From assembly GCA_911728455.2 (NCBI GenBank), contig OU452228.1, positions 13,406,104 to 13,470,103 of the forward strand: a stretch of 64,000 nt of DNA, in the 5' to 3' direction. The translations under genes and the position numbers were made by a program. The notes under the pieces are model-generated. The model was not told the origin of the DNA. It saw only the letters and a list, made by a program, of their open reading frames with translations, and ran no database searches. This document shows, piece by piece, positions 36,346 through 47,800 of this stretch (position 1 is the first letter of the stretch; each line of letters begins with the position of its first letter). The stretch comes from Marthasterias glacialis (lineage: Eukaryota; Echinodermata; Asteroidea; Forcipulatida; Asteriidae).

Positions 36346-36861
36346 ACTATTACCAACTTTTGAATGATTTTTTTTTCAGGGGCAAATGAAAGAAATTTTA
36401 ATAAAACTTCGATGTTCTGTCGAATGCAAATGTCGTGGAGTGTTGTAAATCTCTTCTACAGCGAGATTTAATGTTCCTAAAATTTGATGGCTTTACTGAA
36501 GGATTGGGTGTTTTTTATGTTTCATTAATAGATACATGTGAAAAGCATCAACATGCTTGAGAAACATCAAGGTGCTTCAAGAAGACAATGTGCAAAAACA
36601 TGGGCAAAGGAAATACACCAGTTGCTCCACCAGGAGGTCTCCAGCGAAGATATTTTTCAACATTTGATGGCTCTCTGGATAGATCAGTGATCACCAATCC
36701 CCCCTGGCATATGCCTCTCAACCACCCCTGGCTGATGGCTCTTCAGTAAGGAACATCCTACAGGGTTGCAGAACTCATAAGCTTCAAGCTCTCCTCATTA
36801 CTGGAATGGGTATGTAAAATGTTTCATTATATAGCATTGACTCATTACCTCCCAGGTAGCA

Positions 36862-37034
36862 GTCTAATGACTGAAATTGTTCCTAAGCTGATGGTTTTTT
36901 ACATCTCAAATTGGGCCCAAAGCTAATGTTGTCCAGTCCCTCTGAAGCTCCCCAACCAAATGATTTTTCAACTCGCAAGTTGCTTCCAAGCCGATTATCT
37001 TGCGTGGTCTCTTAAATTTCCCATAGCCCATAAT
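36862..37034. repeat. Outlying copy of the ~100-bp array unit
   Basis: About 1.7 units matching the array at 57.7-62.96 kb: ATTGTTCCTAAGCTGATG, ATGTTGTCCAGTCCCTC, CCAACCAAATGATTTTTCAA and CTCTTAAATTTCCCA. It is cut at 37034 by the DNA element that follows. Confidence 0.8.
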
Positions 37035-37066
37035 GGGCATGTTCACATGAGTAGTTAACTTCACTG

Positions 37067-37166
37067 NNNNNNNNNNNNNNNNNNNNNNNNNNNNNNNNNN
37101 NNNNNNNNNNNNNNNNNNNNNNNNNNNNNNNNNNNNNNNNNNNNNNNNNNNNNNNNNNNNNNNNNN
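37067..37166. other. Assembly gap (100 Ns)
   Basis: Run of exactly 100 N, so its true size is unknown. It lies inside the repeat-rich left end of the DNA element. Confidence 1.
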
Positions 37167-37540
37167 TAACTTCTCTGCTAAATATTCGCAGTGGGGGATC
37201 TTCGTAAAAACGGACTTAACTAAAAAATGCCTTGCGTTCACACGGAGTGCTAACTGCCGATAGCTGTCTGCAAAGGTCACAAAACCATTACGTCATCTTC
37301 CAGTTGTTTTCGCGCGCGCGCGCCCCTCGGTGTTTTTGTCTCCCCTGCTGGCAAAATGTGTCTCCGCTGTCAAAGCAGCGAGCTAGCGATCTTTATGGCC
37401 AAGTTCGTACGATTCCCATTTCGTGGAAGCGGACCGGTATTGCCTGGTACTCGTGCCCCAAAACACATGCTGGGTACCAGTCAGGCTCAGCTGGTTTTTG
37501 TGCGAAGTTGGCCTTTGTTTTATTTCTGACAATCACAAAC

Positions 37541-37822
37541 ATGGCTCCGAACATGAAATTTCATGGTTCTTTACAAGTTTTCGCAGTTATTTTGGCTATG
37601 TTGAGAGTACGTACTAGGGCTGCTTTAGAGAGTGCAAATGAGGTGAAGTTGGGTGAAAAGACAAGAGAGTTTCGTCAGTGGTGGAAAAGGGAAATGGGTA
37701 GACGACTCCTTGGAGAGAAAAATACTCGGCTTCGATTTTGGAAGTACATCTTGCGGCGAAAACAACATGTTGCATGTATTTTGCACGCGGTATCAGGAAG
37801 TGGTCTAAAGTGGCTAAGGTGA
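37541..37822 (+). CDS. Unrecognised basic protein frame inside the DNA element
   Basis: Inside a frame open from 37232, the ATG at 37541 starts a ~93-codon stretch, MAPNMKFHGSLQVFAVILAM, then REFRQWWKREMGRR and RFWKYILRRKQ, running into a GTGAGT-like donor at 37820. It could be the first exon of a transposon-borne protein. I do not recognise a family, and chance cannot be excluded. Confidence 0.35.
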   Translation: MAPNMKFHGSLQVFAVILAMLRVRTRAALESANEVKLGEKTREFRQWWKREMGRRLLGEKNTRLRFWKYILRRKQHVACILHAVSGSGLKWLR

Positions 37823-38443
37823 GTTGAGTTCAAACGGCAAAATAGCGCTGTTAAAGTATCAAGTTTCACTGTTAAGTCGTAAAACTGAAGTTAGCAGCGG
37901 AAATTTTCGCTGCTAACTTTTGGAGTTAGCAGCGAAGTTAGCAGCGAAGTTAACTATTTTTGCGTTCACACGGTTACAAATTTTTCGCTGTTAGCTAGCA
38001 GCGAAGTTAGCAGCGAAGTTAGCTACTCGTGTGAACGTACCCTATGTCTAGTGCCTCAAAAATTTCACAACCTTAATGATTTTTGTTCGTCTCAAATTAT
38101 TCATGAAGCCGATGTTTACTCTTCGAAACTGCCCTGTATAAGTTGTTACTTTAGTTTTACCTGCGCGATTGATACGTATCAACAACCACTTAAAATGGTC
38201 TAAAAAAAGTTCAAAGGTTGGAAGTCCTATCACCAAATTAATGCACGCATCCCATGTCCAACAATGTGCACAGTAATGGCGACAGCATTTGTTTACACTC
38301 AATTTACTATTGTTTTTACACACAAAATACTATGATTTGAAAGGATTTTATAGACAGTTTTAGGTGAGAAGTTTTCTGTAGACAATAGAGGCATTTAATC
38401 TCATTTCCAAAGATATGATGGGATTATTTTCAATCTTTTTTTT

Positions 38444-38471
38444 AGGTGTTTGGGCTATAGCTCAAACACCT
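38444..38471. repeat. 28-bp near-perfect palindrome AGGTGTTTG...CAAACACCT
   Basis: Arms AGGTGTTTG and CAAACACCT around GGCTATAGCT; only one position and its mate break symmetry. Part of the left arm recurs at 38508. Confidence 0.7.
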
Positions 38472-38617
38472 ATTGGTTTTGTTCATTTTTTGTGTGTTTT
38501 TTTTTAGGTGTTTGGGGTATACATATTGGTTTATACATATGTCCACATCCATGACACTATAGTTATGTATTAATATTTGACAGTTTAATAATTACTTTTG
38601 AAAACGGTCTTTAATCT

Positions 38618-39241
38618 AGTCTGGTTCCCTGACCAAAGATTCCCTGACGACTCTTGTTAAAAAACTTAGGACAGGTATCACCAGCGGTTAATCAGGGTCA
38701 TCACCATCATCCTGCCTGCACTGGAAGCTCATGAAATCATTGAGATGCAAGTGAGTTTTCTACAGTCATGTTAGTTATCACTAATAGTTGAAACAATTTC
38801 AACCAGTAAAAAGGACTTCAACTTAAGCGTGAACTCAACAAGAAAATGATTAACATTCCGACTAGCAACAATACTATCCATGTGTTGACGACAACTGCAT
38901 GAGTGCGGAACGTTTTGGATTTTTTTCGGAAAAGGAGGAATTCCTCCTTATGGGTCACTTGACATTGGGTGATACCGGACCCTAAGGGCCATGTCACACA
39001 GGGCAATTTCTTATGGCAACTTGGAGGCAACCAACTGCACCACGTGAAAAAGAAACACTTTGGGAGCACAGGGGTTATTTTTCTGACAATGTCTTACAAT
39101 CCTCAAGAAAATTAGGTGAACATTGAAATGTGGATGAGTTTTCTTCTTGGAGATTGCCTGGAACTGGTTGCCTGTAAATTGCCTCGTGTGACATGCCCCT
39201 AAAGTTGACAGAGGATAGATTATTAGGTCGGGAACCAGACT
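38618..39241. mobile_element. MITE with AGTCTGGTTCCC ends, hosting another MITE
   Basis: Ends AGTCTGGTTCCC and GGGAACCAGACT are perfect inverted repeats with ATCT on both sides (38614-38617, 39242-39245). About 65 bp from the left end also occurs inverted at 41277-41345, between the FADD-like exons. Confidence 0.75.
38986..39199. mobile_element. Harbinger-like MITE, copy 2 (nested)
   Basis: Ends GGGCCATGTCACAC and GTGTGACATGCCCC flanked by TAA on both sides (38983-38985 and 39200-39202), the TWA target usual for PIF/Harbinger elements. It is the inverted relative of 28443-28658 and lies in the MITE at 38618-39241. Confidence 0.85.
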
Positions 39242-40172
39242 ATCTTTCATTGAGTTGTTACACAAAATTACTTTCAAAGTGGTCTGTTTAGGCCTAACTG
39301 TATAACAGTTGTATTCAAACCACAGATTCAAATAAAACCATAATGGTTCAAAATTCAAACATGAAGCGTATCATTGGGTCTCTTAACGTATTCAGGGGCA
39401 TACTCTTTCCTTCCATGTTGTATTTAGTGTATACAATATTTTATTAATTATAAAACCCCATGTTGCAAAAAGAATGTAAAACTATGTAAAGTTAATCCAG
39501 TAGATAAGTACATTCAAACTCCACACATGTGATTTTGCTTTTTAAAATTAACTTCTAAAGAAGTGTTTAATCTGAAAAACAGGGAAGCACAGAGAAGTAA
39601 AAAAGCGGCCGGGATCCGAATGGCTCTTAAACGAAGACTTTCCTTCAAATCCTTTAATAATTATTGTAGAAAGACCTATGAAAGGGTTCTTGTATTTTTT
39701 CTTCTGATAGTCTTGGTTCGAGGCTTTATTATCATTTTCACGTTGTATAGATCTTTAGATTTGCTAGATTTATAAATTCATCCACGACCGCAGCTAGATC
39801 TAAGCATGGCTGACTCAGTGCGGGTGGGCTCGGGTTAAACGGCTTGAGAAAAGGTTACTCATTTTTTATAACAATATTACTCCTCCATCTGTGATGACAC
39901 TTTCAAGTTGCGTAAAGGTGAAATGCCGGGAAGCAAACTACCTTAGTTTTATTCTAGAATCACAATATTTCGTCTGGAATAACTGTGACTGTCGAGCAAA
40001 TAATTTGAAGAACACCCAAAATCACTGTAAAAGTTGCTTAATTCGATTGCATCATATAAATGTGGACGAAATCCCTGATAACTCATACAAAGTTTCTTGA
40101 TTTCTTTTTTCTCCGTTTTTCTTTACCACTATGTGAACCCTAATATGATGACATTTTTCACGTTATGCTTTG

Positions 40173-40178
40173 TTTATT
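40173..40178 (-). terminator. Candidate poly(A) signal of the FADD-like gene
   Basis: AATAAA on the minus strand about 150 bases after the stop codon; the nearest canonical signal. Confidence 0.45.
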
Positions 40179-40324
40179 GAAAACGAGAGTGTTTGAATGA
40201 ATTTTTCATCCAAACACCAACGATGGAGGCCTTTCATCACTTCCTACGCTTTGGGCACCAACTGGAGGGACATCAAGTAAATACCAAACACTGACTTTTG
40301 TGCCTCATATGCCCTTAACTAACT

Positions 40325-40614
40325 TTAGGTGTGATGCAGCCTTTCATTCCATACACTCAAAACCGTTTTGTCAAAATCTTCACACTGAAGAAGTTTACTT
40401 TCTAAAGCCTCTTGTGTGGCACCGCAGCCCTGGCGGCGTTTCCATTCGGACAGTACCTTAAATATTTGTTGGTGCAGATTGACCGGGTATACGCTAGCTT
40501 TACACTGGTCGATCTTACTCTGGGGTATCTCCAGCTGCTGCCTAGCGAAGGATTCCCATTCGGAACCCATTTTTGAAGCCAACCAATCAAGCTCCCCGTC
40601 GCTGACTGTGGAGT
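40325..40614 (-). CDS. FADD: FADD-like exon 2 (death domain)
   Basis: Starts after TATGCAG on the minus strand and completes the split codon as Asp. Codes for the whole death domain and ends NERLHHT before the stop at 40325-40327. The tryptophan in SEWKRR and the Ala-Thr of GATQEAL sit where the family keeps them. Confidence 0.9.
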
Positions 40615-41801
40615 CTGCATAAAAACAACGTGTTGAGCGAAGTCAAAACAACCAAATGAAGGTCAAATCTTTTTAAGCTCTTTTTAGACTTTTTAAAACT
40701 ATTTTTATATTCTCCACATCACAATGCATGTTTCCCCCGGTTTTATGGCTTATTTTTTTATTTCATTGAATTTAAGTTTACCATTTCAATTTATTTTCAC
40801 GATGAAATTTTGAAGTATACGATTACTCAGTGTGACAAGCACTCGGGCCGGTGTGGCAGGAGATTCTGGCCCCGCCCCCCCTCCTGGACTGAATTTCAGG
40901 GATTGTCTATAGAATTATAACTATGACCCTTTGCACCAATGTCCACTATCCGGTACTGCTCGCTAAGGAATTCCTCCTTTTCCGAAAATATCCGAAATTC
41001 GGACAGTGTCGTTGATGGTGGGACATTTCTTTTATTGATAAAAATTCATAAGTTTTGCAGACACATCCCATTATCGTTTTTCTTTTTCTTTTTTCCCCTG
41101 TTTTCTCCCAACAAATTCAACACTATATTTGAATATATTTGTAACATTTTTACAAACTGATTATCCCAGGATTTTTGTTTGTATACAAAGCCCGTCATCA
41201 TCCAATGACATCGTCCACCGTTGGTGACAAGTAATGAATATTTATATATTGCGTCATAATCTATGTATAGCTTTGGATGATGCCTGACCTAAGATTTTTA
41301 ACAAGAGTCGTCAGGGAATCTTTGGTCAGGGAACCAGACTACATCTGGTTGGCTTTAATAAGCAATGGGTAGAGGGCGTTCTTCGTCTTTTTAGACACAA
41401 TGGCTCTCTTCCCGGCGCTCGAAACACTTTCATACAAAAACATGTCGCCAAGAGTAGTATTTGTGTTTTTTAAGCAAACTACATCGTGCAAATAAAAATT
41501 GTCTTTTACCTGCTTCGTAAAATTCTGGAAATTCTTCGCGGATCAGCTCATTCTGCTGCATGTCTCTCAGAATCTGGACAAGATCTGTATAATTTCCCGG
41601 TTGGATGATCCTCCGTCTATCAAGAGCCCACAACAAGTCCAGGACGGTCTTTCTCTCAATCTCACCAGACCCAAAATACCGGCGTAACGCTTGTTTGAAT
41701 CTCTTCCCCTCGGTGCCAGTCAGAGCTTGACTGATCCTATCGAGTTTATTTGTATGTTCTGGTGGTGGATATTTCAAATAAGTCGGTGGTGTTTGAGACA
41801 T
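40325..41801 (-). CDS. FADD: FADD-like death adaptor (DED + death domain), two exons
   Basis: Adaptor linking death receptors to initiator caspases: its death domain binds receptor tails and its death effector domain (DED) recruits caspase-8-like proteins. Exon 1 is 41801-41510 and exon 2 is 40614-40325, giving 193 residues against 208 in human FADD. The DED covers about residues 17-92: VLDLLWALDRRRIIQPG and a helix ending EFPEFYEAG, parallel to the DLEPG and DDFEAG of human FADD. The death domain covers about 105-185: GSEWESFARQQLEIPQSKID, LHQQIFKVLSEWKRR and a terminal LLQCEDFDKTVLSV. The single intron falls between the two domains, straight after the FEAG-like motif, as in the vertebrate gene. 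The usual RxDL motif of the DED is here QQNELI, so the charge pattern is changed. The start is the ATG at 41801; the frame stays open upstream but an acceptor-like TTTTCAAAG ends at 41824. Confidence 0.9.
41277..41345 (-). mobile_element. Solo end of the AGTCTGGTTCCC MITE family, FADD-like intron
   Basis: Inverted match to 38618-38680, including CCTGACCAAAGATTCCCTGA and CTCTTGTTAAAAA. Only this end is recognisable. Confidence 0.7.
41510..41801 (-). CDS. FADD: FADD-like exon 1 (death effector domain)
   Basis: Codes for MSQTPPTYLKYPPP, a proline-rich lead-in, then the DED. The donor GTAAAA begins at 41509, one base into a Gly/Asp codon. The acceptor-like site just upstream of the ATG suggests a separate 5' noncoding exon further along the minus strand. 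Confidence 0.88.
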
Positions 41802-41823
41802 TATTCGTGATTTGATGACCTCC

Positions 41824-43362
41824 CTTTGAAAAATAAATAAAAAATTGTCATGGAGTTGACCACACACAAAAAAAGAACTTGACGTGTCCACGCTGTTTGG
41901 CACTCAGTGTCTGGTACCCGTGTCGTTGTTGTTGCAGCAGCAGCAACAACCGGGCACACACTCTTCCAACATGGAGGATTATCTTTGAACCGTAGGCTAT
42001 TTCATGATATTGTGAGAAAATGAATGCGAAAACATGAACTACATATACAGAAATCAAGTAAAAAAAATCTTATATAAAAAAACTCAAAGATCACAGAATG
42101 ACATACCTCACAGAGTGACATACCTCACAAACAATACACTCAAACGAAAGGTTCCACCGTAAATTTACTAAAATAAATTATGTATATTTTGGGGCCAAAG
42201 GTTTATTTCTTATCAGGATATTGTTATCATTTTCTAAACATGAAAAAAGTGTCATTTTTTAGAAACAGAGAGCCTAATTGCATTACAACAAGTAAACGGA
42301 CATCCTCCATACAGACCACCAGCATTGAAATACATGCTACACTACACACACAGATCTGTATAGGCTAAAAAATGCATACATCCTCATTTCATGAAACCAA
42401 AACTCCCAAAATAAACAGGTACTGAACATAGTAACTATATCCCTTATAAATTTAGTTTGTCTCCTTGCTGTAGAAACAAAATACTTTTGCTTTCGGGTTT
42501 GTTTTATACATGTACCCATTGAATTTAAAACTACAACTTTTGCACTTCAGTCTGTCACACTACCATTATTTACATGCTGTAACACGCGTGGCAGCCGAGT
42601 CGCACCACTGTACTGACAGCCTGTTTTGCGGGCGGGCTGTTTTGCCTATCACTCATGTAGTTCATTAATAGTAACTGCACAACTAGTTGCTATAAACCTT
42701 AATGAATATTCAATACAAATTTGAATGAAATTTACATAAGTTCATAGTACATGTACATGTACGTACCTATGCAATATTCGCAAACCCTGAGCGCATCGCA
42801 TGCAAAGATTACGGTAATGCATGCTGATTGGCTAGGTCACCGCGTGATCGTTAATTGTTTATTCATTACTTTCCAAACCACTGCACGCTGTAATTGAATG
42901 CATGTAAATGATGTTATGATGTCACAGCTCATTAAAGTCTGTCACTGCGCCCCTGCTTACTTATTGTAATGGCCAGTTGGTTACGACACCTAAATATAGA
43001 AATTGACAAAACATTGAAAATGATATTTGTAACATAGCAAACTTTAATTTACAACAGTGCAAAAAATTAAACGTAAACACGGAAAGGCGGTGGCATGTTT
43101 ATCATACAAGCATAATAGCTCGAATATTGTAACCCACAGGTGCTATTCAATTGGCCTACATGCAAACGCATACGATCGATTGATTATTAATAATTTCACC
43201 AACATGGATTCAAAGCCCTGAACAGAAGCTGCATCCAAATTTTTTTTATATTGATTGCAGTTGGTAACAATAATCATCACTGACTGAGTAATGGAAACCA
43301 CCGTATTCGCATTCCCAACACTGAGTCAATCCACTACAACAAGATCTCGATGACTAATCGTA
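41824..43362. other. FADD-like 5' flank, no coding sequence seen
   Basis: Probable promoter and 5' UTR of the FADD-like gene lie here. At 41924-41950 a GTTGTTGTTGC arm faces GCAGCAACAAC, a short hairpin. Near 42,800-42,860 there is a CCAAT-type ATTGGCT among CpGs. No ORF with protein-like features was found. Confidence 0.4.
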
Positions 43363-43554
43363 TCCCGATTTGATATTCAATGAGACGATGCAGTGTCAGA
43401 TTTTGAGATGAAAATGTACATTACCCAGTGAAGAAAATTTACCCGAATAATTCACACTGCGTATGATCAGCGGCAAGGAGAAAAGCCGTTTTTATCAATG
43501 AAGAAAATGTACTCGAATAGTTCACACTAGCCACGCCGAATCGATGATGCTTAT
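43363..43554. repeat. Tandem duplication copy A, left part (split by the Gypsy insertion)
   Basis: Starts TCCCGATTTGATATTC and matches 49694-49885. The copy resumes at 49572 after the inserted element, so the two parts make one ~314-bp unit. Confidence 0.85.
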
Positions 43555-43725
43555 TGTTAGGTATTAGATTGCATGCTTTGATGTTTATCTGTTATTAGTT
43601 ACTGCGCATGCTCAGGTAGTCAACTGTGTGATTTGAGATGTAGATCTAACAATAGTAACAGCAGTGTTTTGAGATGTTCATCATGATTGTCAATAAATAC
43701 TTTAAATGGAAGTTGAGACATAACA
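43555..43725 (+). repeat. 5' LTR of the Gypsy element
   Basis: 171 bp, TGTTAG...ATAACA, matching the 3' LTR base for base as far as I can read. It contains an AATAAA near its end. Confidence 0.95.
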
Positions 43726-44896
43726 ATTGGCGACGAGGATAAACTTACGAAGTTATAGCACTTGAGGGAGAAGTCAAAAGGACAGAAAAAGCAAGAAAAA
43801 AGCCGCAGAGTTTGATAATTTAAATCGACTGCAAGAACTTTACGAGTTGTGAACAACGAACGACGACGGACTGCCGCCGTTTCCAACTTTTATGCCGCCG
43901 TTCCAGTGAGTGGATTTCTCCCCGACCACAACGTGGTGTTGAACACTACGCCGCCCATAGACATGCCGTTCGTGCCGTGCCAGCCAGGCATGCACACCGC
44001 CCCAGCCACGGTAAAGCCCAGCTCATCACGCTGTTAAAACGCACAGCCAGCGATGCCGATGTTCGTACTTTTGTAGCCTGCCATAGCTGCTGACCGACAT
44101 CCACCAATGTCCTGCCCTGCCTTTTACCGCCCATTCATCGATGCCTGAGGTGTGGAGAGGAAAGCAAAACGTCGAATGTTGCCAAGAACAATTGGAATAG
44201 ACTGTCATTTTGCGGTGAGTTTTGTGAGAGTTTGTTCACAATACACAAGCCACGCCAACCGATTACGGTATAGTCGAGTCTACGACTAATAACGTTGCCG
44301 ACAGTCAAAATTTTGTGTAGACTTTTCAAGCCGTTTGGAACCACCGTAGCCAAGTTAATGGCTGCATAATAGTCCACAACACAAAATTAACGAGCGTTGC
44401 CCCGGCTCATCGAGTATTTTAAGCCATAATACTGAGGATTCCTGGCGATTGTGTGTTTTTACAAGCCCAGCCCCCCCCCCCCCCCGCCACAGGATCGACA
44501 GGCTGAGATTCGCAGATGGTCGCGCACTACAAAGAGAACAGCCAAGAGAACAGTTTTGAGCACGCAGGGAAAAGTCCAACTAACATAACAGCAAAATCCG
44601 TGTCTTGCTACACAACGCGGAGGGTTGTGTTTGACATCTGGAAGAGCTACTTCAGACTGCATGCTCGCCCTTGATACAATCCGATACAAGGAGAAATGGA
44701 AACTTTTAACGCGTCATGAACTGATTATGTACTGTACGTTACGTGAGGATTTGCCGACAATATAAAAAACTGCAAACTACAAACTATTCGATGAGACTGT
44801 TGTTTCTAATTATGAGTAATAGTGTGGTTGTTTACATACTGACAGTATTGATACATTGAATTGAAATATTGTTCATTGTGAATTTGTATTATTTTT

Positions 44897-47800
44897 ATGA
44901 TCATGGCAAATGCTAATGCAGGTATTATTGGGTCTGTTCCAACACTGGATACAAATGCATGTAAATTTGAAGAATGGGTTGAAGTACTTGAAGCTTGGTT
45001 TGAAGCAAATAATATCACAGATGATAGCAAGAAACGTGCAGTGTTGCTCACTAGTTTAGGAACCAAGGGTTATCACACACTAAGAGCACTTTTACAGCCA
45101 AGCAAGCCAGCAGACAAACCATTTGCAGACTGTATTTCAGTTTTGCAGAAGCATTATTCACCCAAGCCTAGTGAAATAGTTCTGAGGTACCGTTTTTATA
45201 CTCGAAGTCAAAAAGAAGGCGAGAGTATTGCACAATTTGTAGCAGGGTTACGCCAACTAAGTGATGGTTGTAATTTTAAAGAGTTGGATAACATGTTACG
45301 TGACCGTTTGGTAGTAGGTTGTAAAGAAGCAAGTATACAACGCAAATTGTTGAGTGAAACAAAGCTTACATTTGAGAAAAGCCTGCATATTGCCACAGCC
45401 ATTGAAATGGCAATGAAAGATGTAGAGGACATAAAGAAAATAGCCCAGCCTAATGGTGAAACAGCCAAGGTAAATAAGATGCAGCAAAACAGAAAGCCCA
45501 AACAAAAATCAAATGTCTCTAGACAACCCCGATCTAATGACCGACAAGAACCAAGAGCAACTCAACCCCAGAGTGATGGTTCGTACCAGACACGTGAACA
45601 AAGATGTTGGCGCTGTGGTGGACGCCATCTTGCCAAGTCTTGCCTGTTCATCGCAGAGAAATGCTACCAATGTCAGCAAGTGGGTCACACAAAGAGCCAG
45701 TGTGATAAAATTAAAGAATATCGTGCAAAGATGACAAAAAAGAAGCCCTATGATCAACGCGCTCATCATCTTGATGTTGACATTGCCGACCCAACTCAAG
45801 GATTTAAAGATGACTATACAGTGTTAAGTCATTTGGAGCCAGAAACAAGCACTGTTAATAAACTGTCACTTAAGCCATATCAGATAGTGCTACAGATCAA
45901 CAACATCAGCACAACATTGGAACTGGACACTGGAAGTCCGTTTACCATAGTGTCGTCAGAAACCTATAAGAACTTGGGAAAGCCAAATAGCATCCGCCCA
46001 AGTAAACTTAGCCTCAAGACTTATACTGGGTCTAAAGTAAAAATAATTGGTGAAGCACAAGTCACCGTGAGATATGCTTCGGCTAAGCCTAAAGTTTTGC
46101 CACTACTAGTGGTGGAAGAAGGAGCAAGTTTAGTTGGAAGAGAGTGGATTGAGCAAATTCCACTGCCATTAACCGAGGTATTATCATGCCACGCCGTCAG
46201 TGACAACACTGAGAGATCAGAAAATACTGACAAAAGTATATCAGCAAACTTGAATGAAATGCTGAAAGCCCATGAGCAGGTCTTTGACGATAGCAACCTT
46301 GGACATCTGCAAGGTTTTAAAGCCAAAGTGTACCCCGTGAATGATGCCCCTAAATTCTTCAAAGCTGCTCCAGTTGCTTATGCTACAAGACAGAAAATCG
46401 ACAAGTGTCTCGATGAAATGCTGGAGCAAGGTGTAATTGAAGCTGTGAAGTTTTCCGATTATGCCTGCCCAATTGTGGTTGCCCCAAAGCCCAATGGACA
46501 GATTCGCATCTGTGGGAACTACAAGCTGACTGCAAACAAGGTTCTACGCTTAGAACAGTATCCCATTCCAACATTGGAGGATATGATGCAGGACCTCCAA
46601 GGTGGCAAGAAATTCTCGAAGATCGACTTGTCACATGCTTATCATCAAATCGAGCTTGATGAAGCTGCCCGCAAATATACGACTATCAATACTCATCGTG
46701 GACTGTATCAGTACACCAGAGTCCCATTTGGACTGGCCTCAGCTCCAGCTTTGTTCCAGAGGACAATAGAGTCATTGGTAGCTGACATACCCATGTGCCG
46801 CCCTTACTTGGATGACATTATCATCACAGGTAGAAATGATGTCGAACATCTTGCCAATCTCGAAGCCGTACTCCAGCGATTAAAAAATCATGGGATGAAA
46901 ATCAGAAAAGAAAAATGCGAATTTCTGAAAGAGTCTGTGATTTATCTTGGTCACTACATAGATGCAGAAGGAATACGACCAGTTGAAGACAAGGTACAAG
47001 CCATCCGCCAAACACCCGAGCCAAAGAACCAGGAAGAGTTGCAAGCTTACCTTGGTCTTTTAGGTTACTATCGCAAGTTCCTGCCCAACTTGTCTACACA
47101 GATTGCACCACTAACCATGATGCTGAGAGCCGAGTATAAAAGTGACAAGAAGTCTAAAGTAAACCAGAAGACTTCAGCAAGCCCAAATTTCAAATGGGGT
47201 CCCGCACAACAACAAGCCTTTGCTACTTCTAAGAAGTTGTTGGAGAGTGATGCGCTACTAGTGCACTTTGATCCCCAAAAGCCACTGTTGCTTCAAACAG
47301 ACGCTAGCCCATATGGGTTAGGTGCTGTTATCAGCCATGAAATGCCTGATGGAACAGAAAAGCCTATAGCTTTTGCATCCAGAACATTAACGCCTAGTGA
47401 AAGGAACTATGCCCAATATGAGAAAGAAAGCCTCTCAATTGTCTTCGGATTGAAGAAGTTCCATAAGTACCTACATGGCAACAGATTCTGCATAGTCACA
47501 GACCATAAGCCATTGGTGTCACTTTTTGGAGATAAGCCAGCCAGCCCCATGTCTTCGGCAAGAGTAGCACGATGGCACATGCTATTTTCAGCGTATGACT
47601 ACTCTATCATCCACAAAGCAGGCAAACTGCACGCGAACGCAGATGCATTATCACGATTGCCTGTAGAGAGCACCATGGAAGACAAAGTCCATTGGATGCA
47701 TGACGTATTGGAGGATGACTCACTTGTGAAATCACCCATCAACTTGCTAGTGGATGTAGACAGTCGCCCAGTAGATGCCCAGGAAGTAAGGGTCTTGACA

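Larger units (their letters stand above)
37035..38042. mobile_element. DNA transposon-like element with subterminal repeats and an assembly gap
   Basis: Ends GGGCATGTTCACATGAGTAG and CTACTCGTGTGAACGTACCC are imperfect inverted repeats. Near the ends GCAGCGAAGTTA words recur in both orientations, a usual pattern for transposase-binding subterminal sites. It is inserted in a ~100-bp array unit. A 100-base N run hides part of the left end. No clear target duplication; the superfamily is open. Confidence 0.7.

Noticed and set aside
39563-39775. Small membrane protein with a hydrophobic helix
   Set aside because: AT-rich frame without exon borders at both ends or family features; hydrophobic runs are common in T-rich chance frames.
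38618-41345. One large transposon carrying the FADD death-domain exon between inverted ends
   Set aside because: The left end has a nearer partner at 39241 with matching ATCT flanks, so the end at 41277-41345 is a separate solo fragment.
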